Below are positions 39,514 to 51,846 of a stretch of DNA of 64,000 nt, in pieces. A program made the position numbers and the translations under genes. How positions within the stretch are numbered: the first letter of the stretch is position 1; each line of letters begins with the position of its first letter. Source of the stretch: Patiria pectinifera (lineage: Eukaryota; Echinodermata; Asteroidea; Valvatida; Asterinidae). The notes beneath the pieces are model-generated. The model searched no databases. It saw nothing but the letters and a program-made list of their open reading frames with translations, and was not told where the DNA came from. The stretch is from NCBI GenBank assembly GCA_029964075.1, contig CM057129.1, positions 21,567,430 to 21,631,429 on the forward strand, read 5' to 3'.

Positions 39514-39560
39514 AGGGCAGGGCAGCTCAGTTAGTGAAGCACATCTATGGTATTTCAGGG

Positions 39561-39727
39561 GTGCGTATACCTATGTTCCCCAGTCCCTATATTCCCCAGT
39601 TCCCATAATGTTCCCCACAGAGTGATCCCATTTATATATCCAGTAATATGGTCAATGTTCATCCAAAATTTCACCCTAACCCTAACCCTAAGGGAACAAC
39701 GGGACTGGGGAACATAGGGCCGACTCC
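39561..39727. mobile_element. Palindromic insertion with 11-bp target duplication
   Basis: GTATTTCAGGG occurs at 39550-39560 and again at 39728-39738, flanking this block, so it inserted into the SINE. The arms are a perfect 17-bp inverted repeat: CTATGTTCCCCAGTCCC at 39571-39587 and GGGACTGGGGAACATAG at 39701-39717. The left side carries further degenerate units (TATATTCCCCAGTTCCC, ATAATGTTCCCC). No coding capacity. Confidence 0.75.
39674..39691 (-). repeat. Three telomere-type repeats (CCCTAA)3
   Basis: Exactly three CCCTAA units lie inside the palindromic insertion; the complementary strand reads TTAGGG, the telomere repeat of most animals. Too short to mark a chromosome end. Confidence 0.8.
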
Positions 39728-39765
39728 GTATTTCAGGGTCGCAGGTTCATATCCCGCTTAATGCT

Positions 39766-42700
39766 ATTGGCATAACTGCTTAAAAAATTTCCACCGATGC
39801 CCGTGACCCAACAGCTTTAAACTCCACATCATGGACAAGAACGTGACTCGTCATTATAAACGGCAACATTCGAATCTCTCCATCAAAATGTTCAGGCCAC
39901 CTTTTGGCCAATTAGACAATATAGCGTGCAACAGTTAAATGGATTTTTGCTCAAGTTTTAATCCTGTTGCAAGGGGATATGTCAGATGGCTTTAGATATC
40001 CATTTCCTTGGTCCCTGGGAGTATGCTGCGCTGTCGTTGGCTTTTTTTTATTAGGGTATCTGATGAACCAGTCCTCTGAAATTGCATTATGAGTTTGGAA
40101 TGAGGTTGGTGGACCATCTATCTGTTGGCAGCCTCTCAGCGGCACGTGCTGTTTACAGATAAAGTGAGATTCTAAACATAACCCCGTGGCCCCGGGAATA
40201 CTATTGACTGTAATGGGCGTATTATTGATTCACCGATCACACAGCGGACGGTACAAAACATAATGATCCATTGCTTGGAAGCGGAGACTTATATACTGTA
40301 GTTCAGTTATTAAACAGCCGTTATCAAGACCTTGCCAAACTCACCTCTAGCTGTGAGAAGAACGGCCGTGACTCGCTTGAAAATTTACAATCCTCTCTGA
40401 CCGTCAAGTACAGGAAGATTGGAAGAGCTGTTTAGATTTTTGCTCGTAAATTTAATCACCTCGAATGGACACCAGTTTAGAAGTGGTAGTTTCAATTAAA
40501 ACTGCAGTTTAGGACCTTACCTCTACCGCCCCCCCCCCTGTCCCACAACCCTGAACTATTTTTTCGTTTCAAGACAGTTAGTGTATTCGTAAAAATGCTT
40601 TTATACCAAAATGTTATAGCCAGACTAGAGGTAACAAACCTGTCACATGGCGCAATTCTGAGTAATAAATAATACCATTTAAACTCAACCAAACGGAATT
40701 AAGCTACTTGAAAATGTTATTCGAATGATATTAATTCACGGGCAATTTGTTACCAGGGCATCCCGGGCCCCAATATTTGCGCCAGCAATTGGACCGTGCG
40801 TCAGTGGCGGACGAGGGCACCAATTTATGGACGGGGCCGTTGCAAATGATTTCTTCTAAACAGCGAAATAAATCAGCCGTTGAAATGCCACTAGATTGAC
40901 AGGCACAGTAAGTTCATTATCTCCAGCCATCTGCTTCTCTTTTTTATACATTGGCTCGGATTTGAATCTTTCTCCAGCAGTTGTTTATGGTGGTGCGCCA
41001 TCAGGAGCGATTTCCAACAAACACGTCAGTGCTTGGAGCCCCATTAATCAGGCGTTTTATTGCCTTTCGGAGCGTGTTCATTTCGATTGTCTTCACACTC
41101 GCGTTGGAGTGGGTTTTTGCACCTTCAAACACATTTATTACGCATTTTGAATTCAGTTGGTTTTAACAGTTGCGATTCATGAATGTGTTTGGTCTTCAAG
41201 AGTGATCTCGAGTAAATTTCAATGCAACTTTAAGGTTTTGCCTAGTGTCGCTTGGATTTCTTGTTCCACTGAAAAGCCTGTCCGCAACCGATATGACTGT
41301 CGACTGTGAAATTGCACTGAACCCCATCAACAGAACGCAAAATACTTTGAGTCTTTCTCTCAATAAACAAGAGTTTAAATTGAAAGCAAAGTAGCCGTCG
41401 CTGAAGGTTTATCGTTGCAGTTTGTCATTTTTTTTTTTTGGGGGGGGGGTGTTTTTAATATGAGGGGTGACATTTAGCAGTTGTTTCTATTTTTGTTACT
41501 TCAGTTTTACTGTTGGCCCTTGACAGCATTAGAAGGCATCATGCGGCATATCTGCAGTTGCCCATTCAATTTTATCTCTCCACATACTGTCAGTGCAACT
41601 TAGACCGATGTAGCTGACATCTTCCCGGCTTCATCTTCTTAATCTCATGATTATTGAATCAATCCTTCAAAGGCTGTATCAGAGCCCCGATAGCCTCGAT
41701 CCCTTCTCCCGCCCTCAAGGAGATGTGGAGAAATTCCCCCTCGACAGCTTCGTGTGGCAGTATTATATCCCCGTATAGCTGGCTTATATATTGACCCCGT
41801 TCGGCTTGGCTTACAAGGGAAAGGTCCAGGCTCGAGATTGGTAATAAACCGTTCTCGGATGTCGCCCACAAGGGAGCGGATGGGATTAAATCAAAGTTTG
41901 CCTTCTGCCCCGGAAAGAAGGGGGGACGGGAATAGGGGTAGAGGAAAATGAAAGGCCAGGTCTCACCTTTAAGGGGCTCGAGCCGGATTGCATAGGGACG
42001 GTCCACTGGGAGGTATCGTAAACATGCAGCCATGGATTGTCTCCTTATCACGGGTGGCTGCAAGAAGTTCTGAAGTCTCATCCATATCACATGAGGGTCA
42101 GCGCTGCACCGTGCTAACAGAGCCGCCTAGAGATAATTAGGTGGTGTGGGTGTGTGTTTGGAGGAGTGGGGCAGCACGATCCGAGGTATTCCAGGTGCGC
42201 GTACATGGGTTAGACCTTCGGCTCCTCAAGAGCGCATTCCACAGGTTTGGGGAATTTATTCAGGGATTTTGGAGAATGTGGTACATATTTCGTGTGGTAT
42301 TATGCAACTCTGAACATGTCTCGACGTCCTTATATTAGGGAAAACGGGTGGGAGTAAGCTTAGGTTAAAACTGTCATAGGCCTTAAGGTTTTGTAGAGAA
42401 TGAATTGCCTGGGGCAAAACAACGCGACTTATTTAGATATTGAAGGGCCCATGACATGAATCTTACTTGGGAATATATTTTACGCAACTTACTACTCCCC
42501 TTGAATGTATGAAAACTATCTGACATCCCTTTTTGGTTAATGTTATTGAAAAGTGCACTGTTTCAAACATTTAAAATTGTCCATGCTTTTCCTGACAAAT
42601 GGTGGCGCTGTTGCTGTGATGTCATTTCAAGAAGCCACTGTTCACTTTGGGGGTTTTCTGTTCAAATTGTGAACCTAATATTTGCACATTGAAAACATTA

Positions 42701-44469
42701 GTGAGAAACTTTGCTCATTGGCTTTCTACCATGTACTGAAACAACAACGAAAAAACATTTAGGCCTACGACAGCAAATTATCAAGACTTCTGGCAAATTT
42801 TGGTGCTGAAATAGTTGTAACATTGAGGTGTCTACCTGAAATGACATCACACTTTTGCTCATGAATATGGACATTCACATTAAACATAAAATCAAAAAGG
42901 CACCAAAATGCCCTTACTAATGGCAAAATGGACATTGAAAATAAGGTTAGGCTAAATGGGACACAAAGGTGCATTTTCAAGGATTGCATTAGATATATTA
43001 AATTACATGGGTCCTATAAGCTTAGATTAAAAGCATGAAGGACTTACTTGGGCCCGATGGTATTGATACCAATACTTTCAAAATGATACTGATAATATCC
43101 TTGCCAGAAAACCAGTTACTTAATTACATTTTTATCAAAAGATACCATAATTGTTGAATTTAACAAAGGAGACATTGTCACTGTATTTTTAAATCGATAA
43201 AAACAAAAGTAGAATGTGTGTACAGTATTCGTATAGAGACCCTGTATTCTTTCTCCCTTGTTTCCCGATTGTGACCCAAAAAAATGGGCTCCATAAAGTG
43301 ACCTCAACTTGTAAATACTGCCGTATAATAGTAAATATCTTTATCCCGAGATATCCCTTCTCATTCCCAAGCATTATCCGCCAGTTACTGTGCTCTACAT
43401 TTCCACCTCGTCCCAAAAAAAGAAAAGAAAAAAAATCGATAGTGTAAACCACTACCTCTGGGAGTTAGCCAGCTACGCTAACGAAATACCAGACGCAGGG
43501 ATGGTTGTTTGTCTCATCTTTTTTTTTCTTATTTTGTTCGAGATTTATCGATTTTGAATGTCTTAAGCCTATCCGATAAGCAAACATGGCTTGCCTCCCT
43601 GACATTCATCCCATCCATTTCCCAATAATTGGTTTATGAAATACCCAGCAAATCCTTACACTCACATGCCACGGATGCTGATAAGAAATCTCCGTTAGAA
43701 TCCACTATACCAAGATTTCAAATTCATTTACTTGTACCTTTTGCTAATGCAAAATGTCATATTTCAAACAAGGCTCTTCCTTTCGTTATCCTTTTATATG
43801 TTCTGAACGTAAAAGTCATTCTAGATGTTATGAATCCAATAACTACACGCATTTTGAATCATGAAAAATATATATATATGGAAAGAAGCTCAAAATGGCT
43901 AAGTAGCCTCAGGCGGTCAACAAATTGGTGAAATTGATACAGGGGATTACGCGCATGTTATTAATACGCGAGTGAAAATTCGCACATCGGGCCCCGAGTG
44001 GTACAAGCTTCGTAACATCTGTAATTTGAATCACCGGCACACCATGAAAAGAAGTGGAAACATTTAATCAGCCCAAGGCTACGCTTCGGGGCCGGTGAAT
44101 ATTATACGGGGGCGACTTGCCCCGAATTAGTCCTTATATCCCCTGACCGCATTAAAATCGGATTGGTAAAGTCAGAAGAGAGGGTGTTCTTGGCCTTTTA
44201 AGGCTATGCATGTTATTCAGGATTACGATTTCTGCGATATCGGCACTCGGAATACGTTTTGGCTATGCCCTTAATCATCCTTGCGAAAGTTCATTGGGGG
44301 ATGGTAACGGAAGTTTATTTCCCGAAATTTGTAAATGTGTATTGTCAGCATAATGATAAGAGGTCACGTCCACATACTCAGAAACAATGGATTTGTCAAG
44401 AATCACACCGTTTCCGTCAAAACTGCTTATATAAAACATAAATGAATTTTTAAATTGGTAACACTGCTA
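39766..44469. other. No gene recognised
   Basis: Mixed unique sequence with a C10 run at 40529-40538 and T11 followed by G10 at 41429-41449. The 143-codon frame at 41659-42090 (-) lies in GC-richer sequence but has no recognisable domain, and I do not call it. Confidence 0.45.
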
Positions 44470-44815
44470 ATTAATTTTTTTCATCATCATCAATATTGCT
44501 AATTATAATCTATCCGTTAAACTCCTCAATAAATTCGTCCTCGTCGTCATAGTGAAAAAATCGTTAGCGTTGCCCATATTTCCACTGTTGCCGATGTCAT
44601 TATCGTCTCCCTCGTCAGAATAGTTTTCAAGACGTCATCGTTACTTCACCGTCATTATCCTCCTCAAAAAATAACATTCCATACATCATTGTCACCATAT
44701 CGCTATGCACGTCATTGTCACGAATGGACATTAATAATTAGCCTATCACTTACGTCACTGCCATAATAATCAACACATCATTGTCATCAGAACCACCATT
44801 GCCTCAATTCAATTC
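44470..44815 (+). repeat. Degenerate ATC/GTC trinucleotide repeat tract
   Basis: Enriched in TCATCATCATCAA, GTCCTCGTCGTCAT, GTCATTATCGTCTCC and ATCATTGTCACCAT, all variants of (NTC)n with heavy decay. A similar patch occurs at about 45495-45545. The reading frames are broken, so it is not an acidic or serine-rich coding stretch. Confidence 0.6.
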
Positions 44816-46169
44816 AATCAACAAATATTTCCACAATTTCATTAATTTCGTAAAACAAGGTAACAAAATTAACTAATACATAATATTTTGAAAAGTGATA
44901 GATTAGTAAGAGCTTTTTCGACTTTGTTTAGGCTTATACGTACGCACGGTACGTACTTTGTGTCGTTGGTACCCACGCTATTTTCACCATGTTTTCACAC
45001 ATGAGTTAGAGCAGCGAACTAGCAGACGATCAGCTGTTTCGAGCACGCGACATGCATGTGAGTTGACGTTCGATTGTCATGATTGTCGTGTTGACTGCTG
45101 TTTGTTTTCGTGATGTTTACATCAAAATCCAAAGAATCCAAGACAGAGGTATTCGCCTCGGGTGCTATGCGCCCCTCGGGTTTTCAAAACGTCATACCCC
45201 ACATCACAGCAGTCAACAATTGTTAAATACAGTATGGGATTTATTAGAAATACTAAAGGATAGGTTAACAAAATAGATTATGCTATAGATATATCAGGCT
45301 ACTAGTCTATAAGAAATTAATCAATACATCAACGTATAACTTAAACACAATAATCAAAGACCAATAAATAATCGAACGAATTAGCAGATCAAAATATTGA
45401 TCAATAATATGAAGGAAAATATAGTGTCAAACACCAATGAATTGAAGTAGCCAATAATATCAACAAAAAATATGAACCATATGTCGTCGACTTTATTTTT
45501 GGCATCATCCTCAATATCTCAATGTCATCATTACCACCATCATACATGATTGCAATCACTCCAACAAAGACATTAGAAAGGCTTAGTTTTAACATCAATA
45601 CATGCACATAACTAGAAAGCACTCAGAGAGCGAAAACCTAGCTCCGCCTTGGCTAAACAATTCCCCCATATTGTCAGTACACCCAAATGAAACATTCGCA
45701 TAAATGGTCAAGAATCCTTAAAAAAAATCCCAGATCCAGATCTAGATCCGGATCACTTCCAAAATCTAATCGATTTTTTTACTTGTACCATAGTCTGAAT
45801 ATCACCCGTTATCCACAGAGCACAGTCTCCTGTATAACGTCTGATATATCTAAGCATGCAGATTTATGCGATCCCGCGCCTCAGCCAATCGGAATCGCTT
45901 TACTAAATCGTGACATCATTTCATTCCCAAGTCAGGACTAAATATTTGATTGGTCAATTCGAATGTATCGCGTATCGCGTGACATAATACAGAGCGCGCG
46001 ACCACAGCCTTTGTTGCGGTGTCTAGGTCTGATCTTATCCATTTTTATGACGCTACAACAGGTGAATGACCGAAGACCCGATATAGAAAGCGCCCGCTGA
46101 TTGGTCAAATTCCTAGAGGTCAAGAAGTGGTTGTCTCGCATAATTAATCAGCGAATCTGCTCAAATATT
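44816..46169. other. No gene recognised
   Basis: AT-rich. CGTACGCACGGTACGTAC near 44940 is palindromic. Several ATTGG/CCAAT pentamers lie at 45890-46100 without a gene beside them. Confidence 0.4.
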
Positions 46170-46312
46170 ATAGATCACCCCTAAAAAAATGATCACGCAA
46201 ATCCGTCCATAACTTTTTGAGTTATCTTGCTAACAGACAAACCAACCAACCAACAAACTTAACTGTAACCAAATCCGATGAAAACATAACCTCCTTGGCG
46301 GAGGTAATAATG
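46170..46312 (+). mobile_element. RTE-type retroelement 3' tail
   Basis: Contains CCGTCCATAACTTTTTGAGT, ATCTTGCTAACAGAC, ACCAACCAACCAACAAAC and ends AACCTCCTTGGCGGAGGTAA. As I recall, this module is widespread in fish and marine invertebrates at the 3' end of RTE-like LINEs and SINEs that borrow their tail. No reverse-transcriptase frame adjoins it. The family assignment is from memory. Confidence 0.5.
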
Positions 46313-46990
46313 AGATAGGCTTAAACGGGACTATTAAAAATAACATTGCAATTGATTATCATCGACATTCGGATTGGCCCGTTGGGTACGATTAAAAAAA
46401 AAATGATCATCCAACACCGCAGTAGCGCGCTAAGCAACCAGCCAACAGCCGCTTGATTTGTTGGACCAATTACAGAAGCCGTCATCGATTCCTCGCTATA
46501 GTTTCCGTTTTGAAGAGTCTAATGACTCTTACTTGAGGCCCGCGGGACCAGTCAGCGAAAACAGCCACCAGGAGTGTACGTACCGTATCACACCTCACCT
46601 CGGCTTTGTTTGCTCACGGAATCTATTAAGACAAACACTTTACGTCCACAGAGATTTTCTCCCACTTTTGGGTCGTGCGAGTACTACGAGGGTAATTCAA
46701 AACGCCATATGTTTGGCAGAAATACGAAAACACCGAAATAATAATTGAGTGCAGGATGCAAAGTTCAAGTCCGTCATTAAAAGCCTGCGGTGCTAAAGTA
46801 AAGGGAGAAAATTAAAACGCGGTTATACCGCGGAATGGCAATGGGGGAAAATCGTTGTGTACAGAAACAGCAGTAATTAATTGGAAGTCGGTAGTGTTTT
46901 CAGAAAGGTGGGTATTTCTTTTTCGCCCAATGTAATATCCATCAGGTGCAACTTGTATTAGAAATCGGTGAAAAGGTTAACGGTAAATTT
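46313..46990. other. No gene recognised
   Basis: Includes a frame at 46458-46748 (+) without recognisable domains. Confidence 0.4.
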
Positions 46991-47037
46991 CTTCTATACT
47001 TTATCGCCTGAAACTTTCAGGCGATGCAGTATAGAAG
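46991..47037. repeat. Near-perfect 47-nt hairpin
   Basis: CTTCTATACTTTATCGCCTG on the left pairs with CAGGCGATGCAGTATAGAAG on the right with two mismatches, leaving a loop of only a few nucleotides around AAACTTT. The loop is too small for a typical microRNA precursor; a cruciform or remnant of a short palindromic element is more likely. Confidence 0.8.
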
Positions 47038-47319
47038 ACATGTCAAGGTTAGTCGTGTTTCCATTCGAGCTTTCAAAGCAGGAGTAAAACGAATGTCATG
47101 ATTTAGTTTCAAAATCGAGTCTGTTTTTGTGCAGCCAAGAGAATGAAATATATATGTGATAAACAAAGATATAGTTCAGTCGGAAAAGGGGGGGGGGGGT
47201 ATCGTGCACCCTCGGAAATCAATTTCTAATCAACGCCTCTAGGTCAGAAAACATACGTAGAAAACGATTTGCTATGTTAAAAAATTCAAAAAATGTCCCA
47301 CTTATTGTTTTTATGCAAA

Positions 47320-48035
47320 TTAGTGCCGCCATTACCGAAAAATCTTTTAACTATACCGAATTTTTTTTAACTATATCTCAGCCAATATTGCAGATAACTG
47401 AACGAACTAGGTGTCTAAACCCATGTTTTCAAGGTCAGAGATCACAATAAAACTATTCTGGAAGTGACCACATGTGTCTGTGGCATAGGAATATGCAAAT
47501 TAGTGCCGCTAATACCGGAAAATCATGTTTTTGGCATATCTCGGCCAATATAGCACATAACTACACCAGTAAGGTGTCTAAACTCATGTTTTGAGGGTCC
47601 AGTATCATTAGAAGACCATTCACGAAGTAACTATGTGTGTCTTTGGCATGAAAATGTGTAAATTATAATTAGTGTCGGTTTATCAGATGTTTGATTTTTA
47701 GCCAATATCTCGGCCAATATTGCACATAACTACACAAGTAAGGTGTCTAAACCCATGTTTTGAGGGTCAGGTATTATTAGAAGACCAATCACGAAGTAAC
47801 TATGTGTGTCTTTGGCATGAAAATATGTAAATTCTAAATTGCCGGTTTATCAAAAATTGATTTTCAGCCAATATTATATTCAATTTCAGCCAATATTACA
47901 GTTTATTTTGAATATGATGGCTTAAAATCAACTTTGATCATTACTGCTTATCAAAAACCCTTCTGTCAACATTAGCTGCAATATTGGCTGAGATATTGGC
48001 TAAAAATCAAATTTTTGATAAATCAAAAACACGTT
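47320..48035. repeat. About 165-bp tandem repeat, three copies, plus an inverted partial copy
   Basis: TATCTCRGCCAATATTGCA, followed by GGTGTCTAAACCCATGTTTT and TGTGTCTTTGGCATGAAAAT, recurs with its GCCAATA core starting at 47381, 47544 and 47713, giving periods of 163 and 169 bp. At 47970-48035 the same core appears reversed (GCAATATTGGCTGAGATATT) next to TTTTTGATAAATCAAAAACA. The block thus has a direct tandem arm and an inverted end and could fold on itself. The first copy is the most diverged. No coding capacity. Confidence 0.8.
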
Positions 48036-50506
48036 ACCCCCTTTTTCGACTGAGCTAATATCTTGTAGAGTCATTACCCTCACATAGACAGAAGTGGACA
48101 GAAACCAAACAGATTCGTATTATCTTACAATTATCATAAGGGGCGACGACCTGTTTTCTTCAGGTTAGTGCTGTGTTACAGTTTTCATAAAAAACGTTAT
48201 GCCTTCTTGATGCCACCGTTGCAGGAACATTATAACTGCACAAAAAATAGCTGCCAATTCTTTAGTGGAAACTCACGGATTGCACTTTTTTGTCCAAAAC
48301 AACCAAATAGATGTAAATATATTGACATTTACTTCCGTCGTTTCCGCCAATGGCGGCTCCGTACATCGATTTTTCTGTCTGAGGGCTTTGAACAAAAAAA
48401 GGCGGGAAAAACATTAACAGTGCTCCTCAAAAACACAACTGTGCAGGTACGCGGGGCACAATAACAGCTAAAGGACATGTGTGATTTCGATTTAATGAGT
48501 TAGTGAGCAATTATTCGGGCGGCATTTCGCTTAACAACATTTGGTAAAGATCGAGCCCTACAGACAAGGTACAAATAACTGGTGGCTATTGACCGGGGTT
48601 GTCTCTGAATAACAGCACTGAAAGTACAAGTACAACCACTGCTTTGTATAAAGTTGACAAGCGTTTAACCCTTCCTCTTCTGCATTTCTAATCACTTGCA
48701 GTTCGAATCATCTTGCTTTTGCGTCAACAAGTGAAGTTTGAGATCGAAGCTCATGGGTCGAGAATGAGAAAAAAAAAGATTGAATGTCGTGAAAGACGCA
48801 GTGTATTGTGCTGTTGTACCTCGCTGTATTATATGGTGTAATGATGTCCTGAAATATTGTTGCCTATTTTGCTGCATTTGGTTTTCCTGTGCTGTGTGTT
48901 TTGCTGCTTTTGGTGCTTTTGTCAGATGCGATAAGGGGACTTAGACTGTTCTGTGATGCTAGTGTCCATAACACTTTACCGATCAAGTCCATTTTATTTT
49001 CTCTTTCACTTTCCATTTCTTTGACGTTTTTTAATTAAAAAAATACAAACTCGATGGTTTTATATATACCAGGCAATATACACTATTGTCCCAAAACATA
49101 TTTTCCTCCACCCTCTTTTTTATACAAAAGAATTTTAAAGTTTCATTCGAGCTCGTTGTTCTAGTTCTATCGACCGGTATGTGTTTAATGCGTCTGATGT
49201 GATTAACAACCCCAAAATGACTAACTTCAATTTGTGGACTAGCTGTGTGCCAATCTTCTCGCCCCGCCAATATAAGAAACGCGCCGCCGGCTAAATAGTG
49301 CCAACCCGTCCAAATTCCACACATCGCGCACGTAACTCTCGGCGACGTAATTTGATTTTCCGGCCAGAAATTTGCCAACCATTTACAAACCCATCAGACA
49401 AGCTTCCATAAGTGAGGGCAGTAGGCACGTGGTTGGCATCGATCCCAGTAGGGTGACTTCGATCCCCATTTTCTCCACTTCTTTCCCTTCCCATCTTCGA
49501 TACCTAGACTTTTTTGGCGCAGGTAGGCTACTAAAAGGGGACACGAAGAGTGAGACCACTTCTAGAACGAGGCAAGGAATTTTAAAAGGCAGCTAGATCG
49601 AAGCCAAGAAGAGCCGGATAATTGGGTTGCTGTATCTCTGGAGCTTCCGTGCCTCTTTTTTTTTTTTAATGCATCAGCCATTTGGTAGGAGTGGCCTTCG
49701 TTCTGTGCAGCAAACCTCCGGTGAGGACGAAGCTTCTTCTGAAACCGTTACATGCAAGTTTCATGAAGGCTGTCTTCTTCCGAGCTCGGATATCGGATTT
49801 CTAACCCCGTCCAGTCCCCGAGCCCGAGTTTGCCCTCTCCCCAGCGGACAGTGCATTATCGCTCCGGAGATTGAGCTAATCAATAAAGTTAGCAAATAGA
49901 AGAATTCCCGCCCTAAAGTTCTGTGCGGGAAAAAGGGTTTCAATTTTAAATTACTTGGCGAGGAGTGCGGAAAAATCAATCCGGCCGCAGAGCGCTAGAG
50001 TCAATAGGCGGAACAGGTGGAGGCCCATGCCCGGTAGAAGAGCCGACTGCATACCCGGCGAACGAAGCGTGAGGAACACAGCGATCTGCCCGTGAAACTC
50101 GCTGCCCGACGAGAATATAAAATAAGTGACACACACACACACTGTTAACGTTTTCTGACTCCGGATTCTGCATTAAGTTGTGATCGACTCCTTAACAACG
50201 AATGTCAACAAGTTTAAAGGTGAATCAAAGTATCGATTATCTGGGTGTATGCGTGTTCCTTGCATTTTCTATGAATACTATTTTTATTCAAACAACAGCT
50301 TCGGTCCGTAAGAGACAACTGTTGACTGTAATTACAGACGGAAGTTGACGTTCAGCAATCACCTGCTCTTGAGCACACAACAATTTGCATTTGGAAATTC
50401 CACAAAGTCTGTCGACACAAAATAACAGACTAAGAAAAACAAATAAAGTTGTAAATAAATGTTAGCCTATACAGTTGATCTTTCCTGACATTAAAACACA
50501 GGCCGA
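48036..50506. other. No gene recognised
   Basis: GC-richer patches at 49300-50100 hold overlapping frames on both strands (49627-49899 plus, 49031-49378 minus) but no recognisable domain. A short (AC)n microsatellite lies at about 50128-50142. Confidence 0.45.
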
Positions 50507-50676
50507 CAGTGGCGTAGCCAGCGGGGGGATGTGTGTGTGGGGGTTGTCCCCCCCTCCCCCCCCCCCAGATTTTTGATTTTACGGAGGCCGGGTGACCGAT
50601 GAAAACAAACTGTCTACCTTTCACGTCCCCTTTTAACGTCAACGCCCACATAAAAAATTACCTTGCTACGCCACAG
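50507..50676. mobile_element. hAT-like MITE with CAGTGGCGTAGCCAG terminus
   Basis: The left end CAGTGGCGTAGCCAG and the reverse complement of the right end, CTGTGGCGTAGCAAG, are imperfect inverted repeats. CAGTGGCGTAGCCAG is a terminus common to non-autonomous hAT elements of many animals. The interior has C7 and C11 runs (50548-50566) and no gene. Possible flanking GGCCGA/GGCTGA duplication. Confidence 0.6.
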
Positions 50677-51127
50677 TGGCTGAGTGAGTCAGTTTTAGAT
50701 TTGAAAAAAAAAATGAAAAGAGCTGAATATAACATGAATCGTAGGGAAAATCTCTATCCAATCTTAGCCACCCAAAATAGGCAGGAGCGTCATTCTGTTA
50801 ATCACACCAACGGTTGACAGCCATTTCGTTTGCACCGCGGCCATTTCTAATTATCTTGTTTTCTCTTGAAGTACGCCCTCTCTTTGATGCTGACACGACT
50901 CTGTGCAGAGTAGAACCGGTCCATCATATCTCACAATAGAGGGCGCAGTATGAGGAAATTGTCTTTTTGCGAGTCAACCGGTTGACTACTGAGGGTGCTC
51001 TCTTATTGCAAATAAAAGTTAACATGGACAAAAACGGCCTAATGAGGGCGCTAACTACACACTCCAACCACTGCGTAGTTTTACTCCGAATCACAATGCA
51101 CACGCGTGGAGCAGATGTACATTATGT
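50677..51127. other. No gene; GAGGGCGC motifs and a palindrome
   Basis: AGAGGGCGCAG (about 50935), TGAGGGTGCTC (50990) and TGAGGGCGCTAAC (about 51045) recur within about 120 bp. A perfect 16-nt palindrome AGTCAACCGGTTGACT lies at 50972-50987. No coding signal. Confidence 0.45.
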
Positions 51128-51846
51128 TCAAACGGGAATGAATTCACACTGGAATGAATTCAATTTTAAACGGGAATGGATTCAAACGGGAATGAATTCA
51201 AACTGGAATGAATTCAAACGGGAATGAATGAAATCAAACGGGAATGAATTCAAACGGGAATGGATTCAAACGGGAATGAATCCAAACGGGAATGAATTCA
51301 ATTTTAAACGGGATGAATTCAAACCGGAATGAATTCAAACGGGAATGAATGAATTCAAACGGGAATAAATTCAAACGGGAAGGAATTCAAACGGAAATGA
51401 ATTCAATTTCAAACGGGAATGAATTCAAACTGGAATGAATTCAAACGGGGATGAATTAAAATGGGAATGAAATCAAACGGGAATGAATTCAAACGGGAAT
51501 GGATTCAAACGGGAATGAATTCAAACGGGAATGAATTCAATTTTAAACGGGATGAATTCAAACTGGAATGAATTCAAACGGGAATAAATTCAAACGGGAA
51601 GGAATTCAAACGGGAATGAATTCAATTTTAAACGGGATGAATTCAAACTGGAATGAATTCAAACGGGAATAAATTCAAACGGGAAGGAATTCAAAAGGGG
51701 AATGAATTAAAATGGGAATGAATTCAAACGGGAATGAATGCAAACGGGAATGAATTCAAACGGGAAGGAATTCAAAAGGGGAATGAATTAAAATGGGAAT
51801 GAATTCAAACGGGAATGAATGCAAACGGGAATGAATTCAAACTGGA
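51128..51846 (+). repeat. 16-bp minisatellite (AAACGGGAATGAATTC)n
   Basis: About 720 bp of head-to-tail variants of AAACGGGAATGAATTC (AAACTGGAATGAATTC, AAACGGGAAGGAATTC, AAACGGGAATAAATTC), all in one orientation. Inserted spacers ATTTTAA recur and shift the phase. There is higher-order structure: a block of about 80 bp beginning AATTCAATTTTAAACGGGAT occurs at about 51536 and again at about 51620, and another block at 51677-51760 repeats at 51764-51841. Most units contain the palindrome GAATTC. Confidence 0.95.

Larger units (their letters stand above)
39514..39765 (+). mobile_element. tRNA-derived SINE head split by an insertion
   Basis: GCAGCTCAGTTAGTGAAGC at 39522-39540 matches a polymerase III A box and GGTTCATATCC at 39744-39754 matches a B box. 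With the inserted 178 bp removed the two boxes lie 26 nt apart, close to the spacing in tRNA. Flanking GGGCAGG and CCCGCTT fit a tRNA-like fold. The element probably belongs to a tRNA-derived SINE, but its 3' tail could not be delimited. Confidence 0.6.

Noticed and set aside
39674..39691. Chromosome end or telomere fusion
   Set aside because: Only three CCCTAA units, embedded in a mobile insertion.
41659..42090. 143-codon open frame, minus strand
   Set aside because: Local GC is higher, which lowers stop frequency in all frames; no recognisable domain or signal peptide.
46991..47037. microRNA precursor
   Set aside because: The terminal loop is far too small for normal Dicer processing of a microRNA hairpin.
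51128..51846. CRISPR array
   Set aside because: Units are contiguous 16-mers without unique spacers, and the genome is eukaryotic; it is a minisatellite.
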